NCBI GenBank assembly: GCA_964565775.1
Contig: CAZMGB010000006.1
Span: 62,001 to 126,000 of the forward strand
Length of the DNA: 64,000 nucleotides
Source of the DNA: CAZMGB01 sp964565775
GTDB taxonomy: Bacteria > Chloroflexota > Dehalococcoidia > DSTF01 > JALHUB01
Reading direction: 5' to 3'
Under the pieces are notes generated by a model. The model was not told the origin of the DNA. It did not search any database and saw only the letters and a list, made by a program, of their open reading frames with translations. Both the position numbers and the translations under genes were made by a program. Shown here in pieces: positions 45,556 to 54,787 of this stretch (positions are counted from its first letter, which is position 1; each line of letters opens with the position of its first letter).

Positions 45556-47094
45556 TCAGCCATCGGCCGCTTCGTCTCCTGACGGTGCGAAGGCGGGGGC
45601 AGGAACGGGGGCCTGGATTTGTTGCGGCCCTCGCAGCGCCGAGAACAGAATGCCGATCAGCAACACGGCCATCGCACCATACATGGCGACATGGACGCCG
45701 TCGAGGAAGATGGGCGTCACCTCCCCCCTTATTGCAGGGTTGTTGACGGCCCCCTGAAGGCTTCCTTCGAACCCCTGCGACACCAGCCGCGAGGTGACGA
45801 GCGTACCCCACAGGGTGATGCCCAGCGAGCTTCCCGCGTTGCGCATAGTCGCAATGAAGCCGGATGCCACGCCGTACTGCTCACGTGGCACGGAGCCGAA
45901 GATGAAGCTGTTGTTGGGGGACTGGAACATACCAAAGCCCAGCCCCAGGAGAATCAACGTGCCAATGATGGGAGCGTAACCCTGGTCGGCGGTGGTGACC
46001 TGGGAGAGAAGGAATAGACCCGCCAGCGACATCGACAGGCCGGCTGTGGCGAGACCGCGCGAGCCGTAGCGGTCGGACCAGCGACCGCTGAGCGGCGCGA
46101 TCAGGGCCATGGCGAAGGGCACCGTCGTCAAGAGAACACCCGCGGTCCGGGCGCTGAGCGCCAGCGCAATCTGGAGGTAGAACGGCATGAGAAAGGTGCT
46201 CGCCTGCTGAGCGACGAACGACGAGAAGCTGGCGGTGCAGCCCGCCGAGAAGCCCCAGATGCGGAAGAGGCTCAGGCGAATCGTGGGGTATGCGTTCTTG
46301 AGCTCGACAGCCACGAAGACGACCACCAAGACAAGGCTGGCGGCGAACATGGCCAGGAGAGCCGGCGAGCTCCAGCCGATGTCCGGGCCGCGGTTCAGCG
46401 CGAACAGGAGCATGAAGAGGAAGGCAGCCCAGAGAGCCGCGCCCAGCAAGTCGAAGGGTTCGCGCCTCGCGCCACGGCCAAGGGAGATGCGCTCTTCCCT
46501 CAAGACCAGAGACGCGAAAGGAATGGACAGCAGCCCGACGGGCATGGCGACGAAGAAGATGGAGCGCCAGCCCAGCGCATCGGTCAGCACGCCGCCGATA
46601 GTGGGGCCGGTCACGAGCCCGGCGGCCACGATCGTCCCGTTGAGCCCAAGGGCCTTGCCCCGCTCTTCCGGCGGGAAGACGGCCGCGGTGATCGCGGCGC
46701 CGTTGGCCTGGATCATGGCGCCGCCGACGCCGGTCAGGGCCCGCGCCAGGATGAGCTCGGTGACGCTGTGGGAGAGGCCCGCCAGCACGTTGCCCGCGGT
46801 GAATACGACGAAGCCTGCGATGTAGACTCTCTTGCGCCCCATGAGATCAGCAAGGCGCCCGAAGGTCAGGAGGAGGGAGGTGATCGAGAGCAGGTAGGCC
46901 AGCACAACCCACTGGATCGCGCTCAGGTCTGCGTGCAGGTCGCCCATGATGCGGGGCAAGGAGATGTTGACGATGCTGATGTCCAGGGTGGACATGAAGA
47001 CGCCAACAGAAACGGCGGCGAGGGCCCACCACTTGTGTTGGGGGCCCTCGGCGGCGCGTCCAATCCTCCGCATCAAATCGACGGGGTTTCGCAT
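45556..47094 (-). CDS. MFS multidrug exporter, DHA2 (EmrB/QacA) family
   Basis: Membrane protein of 512 residues with about 14 helices. DHA2 features: FMSTLDISIVNISLPRI in helix 1, GRLADLMGRKRVYIAG (motif A), ARALTGVGGAMIQANGAAI (motif B) and helix 5 GLVTGPTIGGVLTD (motif C, antiporter). It would export hydrophobic compounds by proton exchange. It lies alone between the disrupted tRNA-Gly half and the intact tRNA-Gly, so it may be cargo of a small integrated element. Confidence 0.9.
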   Translation of the reverse strand: MRNPVDLMRRIGRAAEGPQHKWWALAAVSVGVFMSTLDISIVNISLPRIMGDLHADLSAIQWVVLAYLLSITSLLLTFGRLADLMGRKRVYIAGFVVFTAGNVLAGLSHSVTELILARALTGVGGAMIQANGAAITAAVFPPEERGKALGLNGTIVAAGLVTGPTIGGVLTDALGWRSIFFVAMPVGLLSIPFASLVLREERISLGRGARREPFDLLGAALWAAFLFMLLFALNRGPDIGWSSPALLAMFAASLVLVVVFVAVELKNAYPTIRLSLFRIWGFSAGCTASFSSFVAQQASTFLMPFYLQIALALSARTAGVLLTTVPFAMALIAPLSGRWSDRYGSRGLATAGLSMSLAGLFLLSQVTTADQGYAPIIGTLILLGLGFGMFQSPNNSFIFGSVPREQYGVASGFIATMRNAGSSLGITLWGTLVTSRLVSQGFEGSLQGAVNNPAIRGEVTPIFLDGVHVAMYGAMAVLLIGILFSALRGPQQIQAPVPAPAFAPSGDEAADG

Positions 47095-47243
47095 CCGAGT
47101 CTCGCTAGCACACCGGCGAAGCTGGTCTCACTTCCTGGCCATAGTCGCAGGCGAGAAGCCCGCTGTGCAAGAAGGCCTGCGGCGCCCTCTTCGTCCAGAG
47201 TAGGGACTGCCATGGGTGAGTCGGAAGAGGGCAGAAGTGAATG

Positions 47244-47318
47244 TGGAGCGGGGGACGGGACTCGAACCCGCGACAGCCTGCTTGGAAGGCAGGAGCTCTA
47301 CCACTGAGCTACCCCCGC
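47244..47318 (-). tRNA. tRNA-Gly(TCC)
   Basis: Complete cloverleaf: acceptor GCGGGGG/CCCCCGC, D stem GCTC/GAGC, anticodon stem CCTGC/GCAGG with loop CTTCCAA (anticodon TCC), T stem GCGGG/CCCGT with loop TTCGAGT, encoded CCA. It is the only intact copy of three related sequences within 3.4 kb. Confidence 0.95.
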
Positions 47319-47319
47319 T
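47282..47319. repeat. 38-bp direct repeat, copy 1 (intact tRNA-Gly)
   Basis: The 5' half of tRNA-Gly starting at the anticodon loop. It is identical to 48636-48673 over 38 bases, and the promoter beyond it is also similar. It contains core copy 2 (47282-47288). Confidence 0.85.
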
Positions 47320-47327
47320 GGTGCCTC

Positions 47328-47336
47328 ATTCTAGCA
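47328..47336 (-). promoter_or_regulatory. Extended -10 promoter of tRNA-Gly
   Basis: TGCTAGAAT on the minus strand, ten bases before the tRNA 5' end. It is repeated exactly upstream of the half copy (48682-48690). Confidence 0.6.
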
Positions 47337-47438
47337 TGGCGGCAAGCGGGCAACCAGAGCGATTCCGGCGCGAGGGCGCTGCCGGGGCCCGGTGTGCGGT
47401 CGCGGTCGCGTGGCCGACAGCGGCGCAGCGAGCTGGGA

Positions 47439-48314
47439 TCACACGAGCCCGACTTGTTTTCGTTCGCCCTCGCTGAGAAGGTCAATTGCCATTATTTTGC
47501 CCGCTGAAGCGTGGTCCCTATCCGGCAGGAAGGCCAGGTGGAGTAGGGGATTCTTCTTCAGGTCTGGAACAAGTACCCAGTGCATGACCGCGATCTCACC
47601 CGAGTCGTAGCGTGATTGTCGCAAGAGTTGGGCAAGGAACGCGAGATAGCCTCCTGGAAACGGCCGTCCGCCGCCTAAGGGGTCGGTGGGATCTGCAAGG
47701 CGGAGGATAACGCTGACCCACACGAAGATATCCGAAAACCTGTGGCCGCTGTAGAAGTGCCCAACTCTAGACTCACGTGTTAGGTTGAAAATGGCATCCA
47801 CAGTGTAGGCAATAGTATCGTGTCGTAGAAACTTGTGGATAGGCGAGTCGGCGGCAAGCTCGGCGTGGAGCCGTTGCAGGACTGCGCCTATGTGACTTCG
47901 GATGGCAGGGTGATCCTTCCAGATTAGCAGTATGTCTGTCGACGAACAGTCAGGGTGTTGGCAGCGTCCAGCTAGGAAGCGGGTAAGAGAACCGCCGCCC
48001 GGCGAGTCGGTCAAGATTATCGTCTTGTCTGGATAGAAGCCGCGAATAGAGGACGGTCCGGCAAGAGTAGCGGAGTCGGCCCAGGTGCCGCACAGAGGAC
48101 AGATGCCGCGCAGGCTGTCCGTGACTTCTTTGACCAGTTCCTTACCGGAGAGGCGTCCGTCCATTAAGCGCTGGACAATTGCGTCGTAGTAGTTCGGGAT
48201 GTCTAGAATGGCTATCCGGCTCCAGGTATGTCCGGATTGCATGGATTGGAGAAAGTGAGATAGTTCGGAAGGCTTCCGTGGGGGAGTGGGCAGGGAAAAG
48301 GAATGAATGTCCAC
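47439..48314 (-). CDS. Unknown zinc-finger-like protein, possible element cargo
   Basis: Protein of 291 residues that I do not recognise. Residues about 72-120 contain CPLCGTW and CQHPDCSS, a likely zinc-binding pair; the rest is mixed helix with aromatic patches (HFYSGHRFSDIFVWVSVILR). Base composition is visibly less GC-rich than the neighbours and codon choice is looser, a sign of transfer. It is the only gene between the two tRNA-Gly direct repeats, so it is probably cargo of a small integrated element. No similarity to integrases or toxins is visible. Confidence 0.72.
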   Translation of the reverse strand: MDIHSFSLPTPPRKPSELSHFLQSMQSGHTWSRIAILDIPNYYDAIVQRLMDGRLSGKELVKEVTDSLRGICPLCGTWADSATLAGPSSIRGFYPDKTIILTDSPGGGSLTRFLAGRCQHPDCSSTDILLIWKDHPAIRSHIGAVLQRLHAELAADSPIHKFLRHDTIAYTVDAIFNLTRESRVGHFYSGHRFSDIFVWVSVILRLADPTDPLGGGRPFPGGYLAFLAQLLRQSRYDSGEIAVMHWVLVPDLKKNPLLHLAFLPDRDHASAGKIMAIDLLSEGERKQVGLV

Positions 48315-48635
48315 TCTTCAGGCTCCGCTATGGCACAATCGCTTTGCGTCCGGGGCACACGGGAATTGTAATACAGATGTCAAGAGCGCGCCGTGTTTGG
48401 GGCTTGGTAGCGAAGGGGAGCCATGTCCATCGGCGGGTGGTCGGGATGTTTGCTGAGCCCAGCTCAGTCGCGTGGGGCGAAGATGCAGCCGCGACCGGGA
48501 GGTGGAGAGCGCCAGAAGCCGACCGGGGATGGGGGGCCAGCTATGGTGTGTTGGAGCGGGCGGTGAATGCTTGATAACTGTGGCCATTTCGGTTTGGGGT
48601 GCGCATTCCGGGGCTCAGCGCAGATGTTCGGATGT

Positions 48636-48673
48636 TTGGAAGGCAGGAGCTCTACCACTGAGCTACCCCCGCT
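48636..48673 (-). pseudogene. tRNA-Gly 5' half with promoter
   Basis: Identical over 38 bases to the 5' half of the intact tRNA-Gly, from the anticodon loop to the base beyond the 5' end. The tRNA promoter TGCTAGAAT is preserved at 48690-48682 with the same spacing. Similarity ends abruptly at TTGGAAG on the loop side, so no 3' half is present and no tRNA can form. Confidence 0.85.
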
Positions 48674-48681
48674 CGGCCTCT

Positions 48682-48690
48682 ATTCTAGCA
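48682..48690 (-). promoter_or_regulatory. Orphan tRNA-Gly promoter
   Basis: Exact copy of the extended -10 TGCTAGAAT, ten bases before the truncated tRNA. It would transcribe the half tRNA and whatever lies leftward. Confidence 0.45.
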
Positions 48691-48895
48691 CGGACGACGT
48701 ACTCCAGCGCGCTCCTGCCACCGATCCCGGCACCTCCGACGGCAGCTTGACACACCCAAACGCTTCCCGCACACTACCGCACGAACAACCGTCACATATA
48801 GCCGTCGTGGTAATCGACTGCCCGCTCGCAGCCGGCCAAGACCGCCGCAAGCGACCGGAGCGACGCCGCGGCATGAGCGCAAGGAGGACAGTGCA

Positions 48896-50143
48896 ATGGT
48901 GGGATCGCTCAGGCACCGGCGAATGGGCTTTCGTTCCGGCACGGGGAGGGCCGGGCGACGAGCCAGGCGGGCGATCCTGGCCGGCGTCGCCCTGTGCCTC
49001 ATCTCCGTGGTCGGCGTTTCCTGCGGCGGTTCGTCCGAGACCGTCTCGCCCTCAGCAACCGCGGGGCCCCCAGCGACCGCGTCGCCAACGGCGCCGTCGA
49101 ATACGGTCTGGCTGTGCCGTCCGGGGCTCGCCGACAACCCCTGCGAGAGCGATCTCACGACTACGGTGGTGCCCGCCGACGGCTCGAGCACGACTGAGGC
49201 AGCGGCTCCGGCGGAGGACCCGCCGATCGACTGCTTCTACGTGTACCCGACGGTCAGCGAGCAGCAGACAGAGAATGCCAACCTCAACATCGACCCGGAG
49301 GAGAGGACAGTGGCCATCCTGCAGGCGGCCCGCTTCTCGCAGGTATGTAAGGTGTACGCCCCGATGTACCGGCAGTACACCCTGTCGGCGATCGCCAAAC
49401 CGCGTGAGAACAGGTCGGCAACCGTCGACCTGGCCTACAACGACGTGCTCTCGGCCTGGCAGGACTATCTCGCCCACTACAACGACGACCGGGGGGTCGT
49501 CCTCATCGGCCACTCCCAGGGAGCGGGGATGCTGACCCGGCTGATCGCGTCCGAGATCGATCCCAACCCGGACGTGCTTCGTCGGCTTGTCTCGGCGCTG
49601 CTCTTCGGCGGCAACGTGGAGGTTGCCGTCGGTCAGGATGTAGGCGGCGACTTCCAGAACGTCCCCGCCTGTCGGTCTGCCGATCAGACAGGCTGTGTGG
49701 TCGCCTACTCAAGCTTCCTCGAGGCGCCGCCGCCCGACAGCGGCTTCGGCAGGGTGGGGGTCGGCCCGCGGGCGACCGAGCAAGCCGATGGGAATCTAGA
49801 GGTGCTCTGCGTCAATCCGGCCTCACTCTCTGGGGGAACGGGGGCACTGCTGCCCTACTTCTTGGCCACTCCGCTCCCCGTAGTGTTTGGTAGCAAGCTG
49901 ATCGGAACACCGTCCGCGCCAACGCCGTGGCTGGCCTACCCCGGCCTCTACACCGCCCGCTGCGAGAGCTCCGGCGGCGCCGACTGGCTACAGGTCGACA
50001 CCACGAACATCGCCGGCGACGAGAGGTGGGTGGCGCAACAGGTGCTGGGGCCGACGTGGGGGCTGCACCTCGTCGATATCAACATCGCGCTCGGCAACCT
50101 GGTGGACCTCGTTCGCCAGCAGACGGCTGCGTTCTCGCAGTGA
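48896..50143 (+). CDS. DUF3089 secreted lipoprotein, alpha/beta-hydrolase type
   Basis: Exported lipoprotein of 415 residues: basic start, hydrophobic stretch ending in VVGVSC as the lipobox, then a Ser/Thr/Pro-rich linker. The body matches DUF3089: DCFYVYPTVSEQQTENANLN, KVYAPMYRQYTL and the nucleophile elbow VLIGHSQGAGML (Ser near residue 205). A lipase/esterase-like activity outside the membrane is likely but unproven. AAGGAGG lies eight bases before the ATG. Confidence 0.86.
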   Translation: MVGSLRHRRMGFRSGTGRAGRRARRAILAGVALCLISVVGVSCGGSSETVSPSATAGPPATASPTAPSNTVWLCRPGLADNPCESDLTTTVVPADGSSTTEAAAPAEDPPIDCFYVYPTVSEQQTENANLNIDPEERTVAILQAARFSQVCKVYAPMYRQYTLSAIAKPRENRSATVDLAYNDVLSAWQDYLAHYNDDRGVVLIGHSQGAGMLTRLIASEIDPNPDVLRRLVSALLFGGNVEVAVGQDVGGDFQNVPACRSADQTGCVVAYSSFLEAPPPDSGFGRVGVGPRATEQADGNLEVLCVNPASLSGGTGALLPYFLATPLPVVFGSKLIGTPSAPTPWLAYPGLYTARCESSGGADWLQVDTTNIAGDERWVAQQVLGPTWGLHLVDINIALGNLVDLVRQQTAAFSQ

Positions 50144-50251
50144 TCTGATCCGCTGCTTCAACGCCCTCGGCGAACATGCGCCCGCCGGTGGGCGTCGGCC
50201 AGGGCGCGGGCAGGAGTCGCCGTCACGCCGGCCCGGCATGCCGTCGCTTGT

Positions 50252-51421
50252 TCAGGCCGTAGCAGACGCCGTCGGAGTCGGCGTTGACTGTGGGTTGGGT
50301 GCCCACGTATACGGCGGCCTGGGCACGGGAGTAGCTGCTGGCGGCTTCCCCCCCGCATTGCGGAGACGGGCCCGGACATCCGGCAACTTGGCCGCGGTCT
50401 CCGGGTCATTGAAGCTGCCTCGGTGGAGCGTCAGGTAGTCGATCTGGTAGCCCCGGCTGAAGATGTCGTCGATCAGCTCATCAAACCCCTCGCCGGTGCG
50501 TGGATATGCCGCGATCTCCATGGCGATCTTCGTCTTGTCCTGGTACGCCTGGAAGATGTCCACCACATCCCCAACGAAGCGACCGCTGTTCTGCTGGAGA
50601 TACATGCCCTTGTCGACGGCATACGCCGAGGCGTCCTCCATGATGTTCCAGCCGATGAAGTTGATCATGAGGGCCAGCTCAGTGTGCGGGAAAGCGTCGT
50701 GCCAGCGGTCAATCCAGTACTTCACAGTGGAGAGGTTCTCTTCAGGTGTCCAGTCCGGGGGCCTGAACTCGGCCGGCGAGGCCCATACCATCTCACCGTA
50801 TTCGCCCATGCCGGCGTTCGTCTGGAAGTACTCGATACGCGGATCACCGTCGTAGCGAGAGCCAAGTGCTTTCAAGAATGCGCCGAACTTCGCTGTGAAT
50901 ACCGGGTCCGTCGGCACCGGTTGCCTCATGCCGTTGTCGCGCGAAAACTCAGTGTTGTAGTACCACTCCGCTCCCGCATCGAACACCCAGCTTGGCGTAG
51001 CCTGCCCAAAGCCTGCGACGTTCGTATAAACGCGGGGGATGGCCGTCTTGCCTGCGCTCGCGGCGGCCTCAAGAGCCTGGTCGAGCGCATCCCAGTTGTA
51101 CGCGCCCTCCTGGGGCTCCAGCGTGGCCCAGTAGAAGAGGGGGTTCGGGCCGGCTGCGTAGGGGCTGGTGTAGCCTGGGCCGGACATGAGCGCATCGAAG
51201 ACAAACAGGCCCGAGCCGGCATTGGTGGAAAGGTGCCCCATCCCGTGGAATTCGTAGATGATCAGGCCGAGAACCAGGACGGCCAGCGTTCGGACGGGGA
51301 TGCGGGACGCTGCGCCGGTGACGATAATGCGAAGCCTCTGGCCGCCGAGCGCGGTATAACGGGGCCAGTGACGCTCGCGGTTCTGTTCGCCCAATGCTCG
51401 CCCATTGTCGCGATGCCTCAT
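50252..51421 (-). CDS. Glycoside-hydrolase-like (GH42-type) exported protein
   Basis: Protein of 389 residues with an N-terminal membrane anchor (RTLAVLVLGLIIYEF) and an extracytoplasmic TIM-barrel-like domain. FYWATLEPQEGAYNWDALDQ is the typical second strand/helix of beta-galactosidase-like and GH42-type enzymes, followed by IPRVYTNVAG and RIEYFQTNAGMGEYGE, where Glu residues could be catalytic. The C-terminus is Pro/Thr-rich, a wall or linker tail. GAGG lies nine bases before the ATG. Polysaccharide substrate unknown. Confidence 0.75.
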   Translation of the reverse strand: MRHRDNGRALGEQNRERHWPRYTALGGQRLRIIVTGAASRIPVRTLAVLVLGLIIYEFHGMGHLSTNAGSGLFVFDALMSGPGYTSPYAAGPNPLFYWATLEPQEGAYNWDALDQALEAAASAGKTAIPRVYTNVAGFGQATPSWVFDAGAEWYYNTEFSRDNGMRQPVPTDPVFTAKFGAFLKALGSRYDGDPRIEYFQTNAGMGEYGEMVWASPAEFRPPDWTPEENLSTVKYWIDRWHDAFPHTELALMINFIGWNIMEDASAYAVDKGMYLQQNSGRFVGDVVDIFQAYQDKTKIAMEIAAYPRTGEGFDELIDDIFSRGYQIDYLTLHRGSFNDPETAAKLPDVRARLRNAGGKPPAATPVPRPPYTWAPNPQSTPTPTASATA

Positions 51422-52097
51422 TGGGAGCTACCTCGCCCTTGGCGCGTCCCGGCCAGCGACTGAGCAGCGGCGGAGCAACTCAGCCCTACCCTGCCCATGA
51501 GGGCGATTGCAGGCTCGCTCGCCAGCGACCAACGAGGCGGGACTCAGCGCGCCGCATCGCTTGGGACGGGGCCAGTACGGGCATGTCGTGACGTGGTCAA
51601 CAAGTGCACAGCCCTCGACCGTCCCGCGGTTGGCGCCTGCCATGCCAGGGTAGCCAAGCCCACCCTGGCCGCTTCGGGGTCGACGTTCCCGGACCGCCGG
51701 TGGTGTGAGCACCGGCGATCCCTTCACGCCCGTAATGGCAGACTACTCCTGGCCAGAGGAGTTGTCAAGAGTAGCAGGCTAATGGCCTCGATGGCCCTGC
51801 GTCGTTGTCTGAGCACAGGTAGTGGAGAACGCCTGTCTGATGCGAGTATCCCATTCCTCCATGCCGGGCCAGGCGGCCTCCCACTCGTACTCGGGGCCGG
51901 GTGACTCAGGATGTCAAGCCTGCAAATGGAGCACGGGCGCCATGCCGTGACGCCCGCTTCTTTCCTGGAGATGGGAAGCATCGAGTGTGATGCGCTTGAA
52001 GAATCCGAGACAAGGGAGTAGTGTAACCCTCGCATCGGCAGAGGAACAGCCTCATCAACCGGAAAGTGGCGACGATTCCTAGGGATAGGAGGCGAAC
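51422..52097. other. Long intergenic region
   Basis: 676 bases between divergent genes. I see no coding, tRNA or repeat signal. A strong TAGGAGG site at its right end belongs to the next gene. Confidence 0.45.
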
Positions 52098-53525
52098 ATG
52101 ATCAGGACACCCGAGCAGTATGTGCAGAGCCTGAGGGACGGAAGAGTGGTCTATCAGGATGGAGAGAGGGTCGAAGACATCCCGACGCGGTATAAGCAGT
52201 CGGTGGAGCGCGCCGCCTCGGAGTTCTGGATCAGCAACCAGCCCGAATATCGCTCCCTGTTCAACATGATCGAGGATGGGGAGGAAGTCTCGTTCTCCTT
52301 CAAAATACCCCAAACCGGCGAGGACCTACAGAGGCGAAGGGACATAATTCAGACGCTCAACCGCAATGGCATCGGTGGATCCCGGCTCACCGGCATCGAT
52401 GGCCTGAACGGCGTGGCCTACGCTACCGAGAAGATCGATGCAGCCCTGGGCACCCACTACAGCGAGAACATGCGGGCTTATCGCGCCTGGTGCAAGAAGA
52501 ACGACCCCAGTATCTGCGCCACCGTGAGCGACCCCAAGGGCAACCGCAGCCTGCACGCCCAGGACCCCAAGCAGGCCCACAAGGACTTCTACGTCCGCAT
52601 CGTCGACCGCAACAACGAGGGGATATACATCACGGGCTGCAAGCTCCACATCAGCGGTTCGATCCTCTCGAACGAGCTGATGGTCCTCCCCTCTCGCAAC
52701 CATGATGAGGGGGGTAAGGACTACAGTGTGGCCTGCGCCGTGCCGTGTAACGCCAAGGGTGTGACTTTCCTCGGCTCGGCAGGGGCGGCGGGTGGCGGAC
52801 ACCCGATGATCATCTTCGAGAACGTCTTCGTCCCGATGGAGAGAGTCTTCCTGGCGGGCGAGTGGCAATTCTCGCGACTGGTGGCCACCTCATTCGCTCG
52901 CTACCATCGTCTTACTGCCGCCACCTACAAGCACGTACACCTCCAGGCGGTCGCCGGGCTGGCCATGCTGATGGCCGAATACAACGGGTTGACGCATGCC
53001 ACGCGCATCCGGGACATGCTGGCCTGGCTTGCCATGTACGCCGATGTAACGGAGGCCCTGGGCAAAGCCGCTGCCCTGGCCCCCGTAGTCGATCCTGAGA
53101 GCGGCTTCGCGCTGCCCAATCCGGTCTATACCAACTGCGCCAAGTACTGGTTCGCCTCCCAGTGGCACGAGGCGATGAAGTACCTCCAGGACATTACAGG
53201 CGGGATCGCCGCCACCATGCCTTCGATGAAGGACTGGGAGAACCCCGAGACTCGCCCCTACATGGAGAAGTACTTGCAGGGTGACGCCAAGTACCCGACT
53301 GAGGAGAGGATACGAGCCATCAACATGGTCATCCGCGAGGGCTCCACGTTTGGCGGCGTCCTCAGCATTCACGCTGAGGGGTCCTTGGCCACCCAGAGGA
53401 TGGTTCTCTACCAGATGGCCGATTGGGAGCGTTTCAAGGCCGCTGCCAGGCGTTCCTTGGGACTGCCCACAGACCATCCTGATTTCAAGGATCTGCCCAC
53501 AGAGCCTCCGTTCAAGCTGCCGTAG
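52098..53525 (+). CDS. HpaB/AbfD-like flavoprotein (aromatic hydroxylase type)
   Basis: Flavoprotein of 475 residues of the family that contains 4-hydroxyphenylacetate 3-monooxygenase and 4-hydroxybutyryl-CoA dehydratase. Family segments: SRLTGIDGLNGVAYATE, SICATVSDPKGNRS, KLHISGSILSNELMVLPS and FARYHRLTAATYKHVHLQAV. In the dehydratase, Cys residues in the first and last of these hold a 4Fe-4S cluster; here they are absent (Tyr at the last). A flavin-dependent hydroxylase-like reaction is therefore likelier. TAGGAGG lies five bases before the ATG. Confidence 0.85.
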   Translation: MIRTPEQYVQSLRDGRVVYQDGERVEDIPTRYKQSVERAASEFWISNQPEYRSLFNMIEDGEEVSFSFKIPQTGEDLQRRRDIIQTLNRNGIGGSRLTGIDGLNGVAYATEKIDAALGTHYSENMRAYRAWCKKNDPSICATVSDPKGNRSLHAQDPKQAHKDFYVRIVDRNNEGIYITGCKLHISGSILSNELMVLPSRNHDEGGKDYSVACAVPCNAKGVTFLGSAGAAGGGHPMIIFENVFVPMERVFLAGEWQFSRLVATSFARYHRLTAATYKHVHLQAVAGLAMLMAEYNGLTHATRIRDMLAWLAMYADVTEALGKAAALAPVVDPESGFALPNPVYTNCAKYWFASQWHEAMKYLQDITGGIAATMPSMKDWENPETRPYMEKYLQGDAKYPTEERIRAINMVIREGSTFGGVLSIHAEGSLATQRMVLYQMADWERFKAAARRSLGLPTDHPDFKDLPTEPPFKLP

Positions 53526-53689
53526 CCGTCGACGACATGTCTCAGAGGGGCGCAGGGAGCCCGGTCTGGACCTCCGTGGGGAGATTGCGACTCTTGGCCG
53601 CGAGGCGGTGATAGGCGGGCATCTTCAGCCCTTTTTCGTGCGTGACGGACGGGGCGGCTTCCCGACGGCACGCGCTGGCGACCGGCAGG

Positions 53690-54454
53690 TCAGGCTGCCG
53701 GCCCTGTCCTCGGCTCGAAAGTGTAGTCGATGCCCTTCCTGACCGTGACACGCATCACGGCCCCCGCGCGCGAATCATCACGGATCAGCTCCAGCACGCC
53801 CTCCGCCACCAGCTCGGGGCTCACGAGCCCGCCAACCTCTCGCCTCATCTCGTTCAACACTTCTTCCCCGTGCACGCGTGTCAGCGGCGTATCGGTGAAC
53901 GTGGGACAGATAGCGTTGACTCGGATTCCCTCGTTCGCAAGGAAAGCGAGCGACCGGCTGAAGTGGATGACGCCAGCCTTGCTGGCGGCGTACACAGAAC
54001 CCGTTGGCATCGGTACCAGGCCGCCCATGGATGCGGTGTTGATGATCACGCCGCCGCCGCCCTGTCGGCGCAGATGCTGCACTGCGAGCTGGGTGCCGCG
54101 AATTACGGCTGTCAGATTGATCGCCAGCACCTTCTCCCACTCGTCCGAGGCGGCAGCGAAGAAGTCCCCAATCCCCGAGACGCCAGCGTTGTTGTGGACG
54201 ATATCGACGCGCCCGAAGTGACTCACGGCAAAGCCCAGCATGCCCTGCACGTCCTCGCATCTCGTCACGTCGGTAAGGACGAAGCGTGCCTCGCCGCCGC
54301 TCGCTTCGATGTCGCGTGCGGCCGCCGCACCAGCGTCCGACTGGAGGTCGGCAATGACCACCCGGGCACCGCTTGCTGCGAGCAGCCTTGCTGTTGCCAA
54401 CCCTATCCCGGAGGCACCTCCAGTAATGATTGCGACTTTGCCCTTCGGATCCAT
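53690..54454 (-). CDS. SDR-family oxidoreductase
   Basis: Classical short-chain dehydrogenase of 254 residues. NAD(P) loop TGGASGIG (residues 11-18), with Asp in VVIADLQ favouring NAD; NNAGVSG; catalytic Tyr-Lys in SVYAASKAGVIHF. It interconverts an alcohol and a ketone; substrate unknown. It is convergent with the HpaB-like gene. Confidence 0.9.
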   Translation of the reverse strand: MDPKGKVAIITGGASGIGLATARLLAASGARVVIADLQSDAGAAAARDIEASGGEARFVLTDVTRCEDVQGMLGFAVSHFGRVDIVHNNAGVSGIGDFFAAASDEWEKVLAINLTAVIRGTQLAVQHLRRQGGGGVIINTASMGGLVPMPTGSVYAASKAGVIHFSRSLAFLANEGIRVNAICPTFTDTPLTRVHGEEVLNEMRREVGGLVSPELVAEGVLELIRDDSRAGAVMRVTVRKGIDYTFEPRTGPAA

Positions 54455-54787
54455 GCGACCTCCCCACTCAGCGAGAACTCCGACCGGTCGGCGCCGGTCA
54501 CCCAGCTCAGAATCAGCTTACTCGGATAGAGACGGCGCTGACAACAGCGTTCATGCTCGCGGCGCTAGCGGGGCGCTGAGACCACGAGTGACGCGCGCCT
54601 GACCATCATCATCCTGGCCTCTCTACCCCTTGGGGGAGCCGCAGTATGCCTACTGGTCGATATTCGGTCCCGCAAGCGGCTCCGAAACATCACGTGAGGA
54701 AGCGCTGAGGTCTCGCCGGCCGGGCCGGGCGGGCGAGTCCCGCCATGTCACGAGCACCACCACGCACAAGGACGACCGGCACGAACA
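54455..54787. other. Intergenic region
   Basis: 333 bases between divergent genes; nothing but short frames seen. Confidence 0.4.

Larger units (their letters stand above)
48315..48895. other. Intergenic region with tRNA 5' half
   Basis: About 580 bases. It holds the tRNA-Gly 5' half with its promoter (48636-48690). No convincing gene is seen in the rest. Confidence 0.5.

Noticed and set aside
48543..48566. Second possible 3' tRNA-Gly fragment (TTGGAGCGGG)
   Set aside because: Only ten bases match the tRNA 3' end and the similarity stops at once; likely chance.
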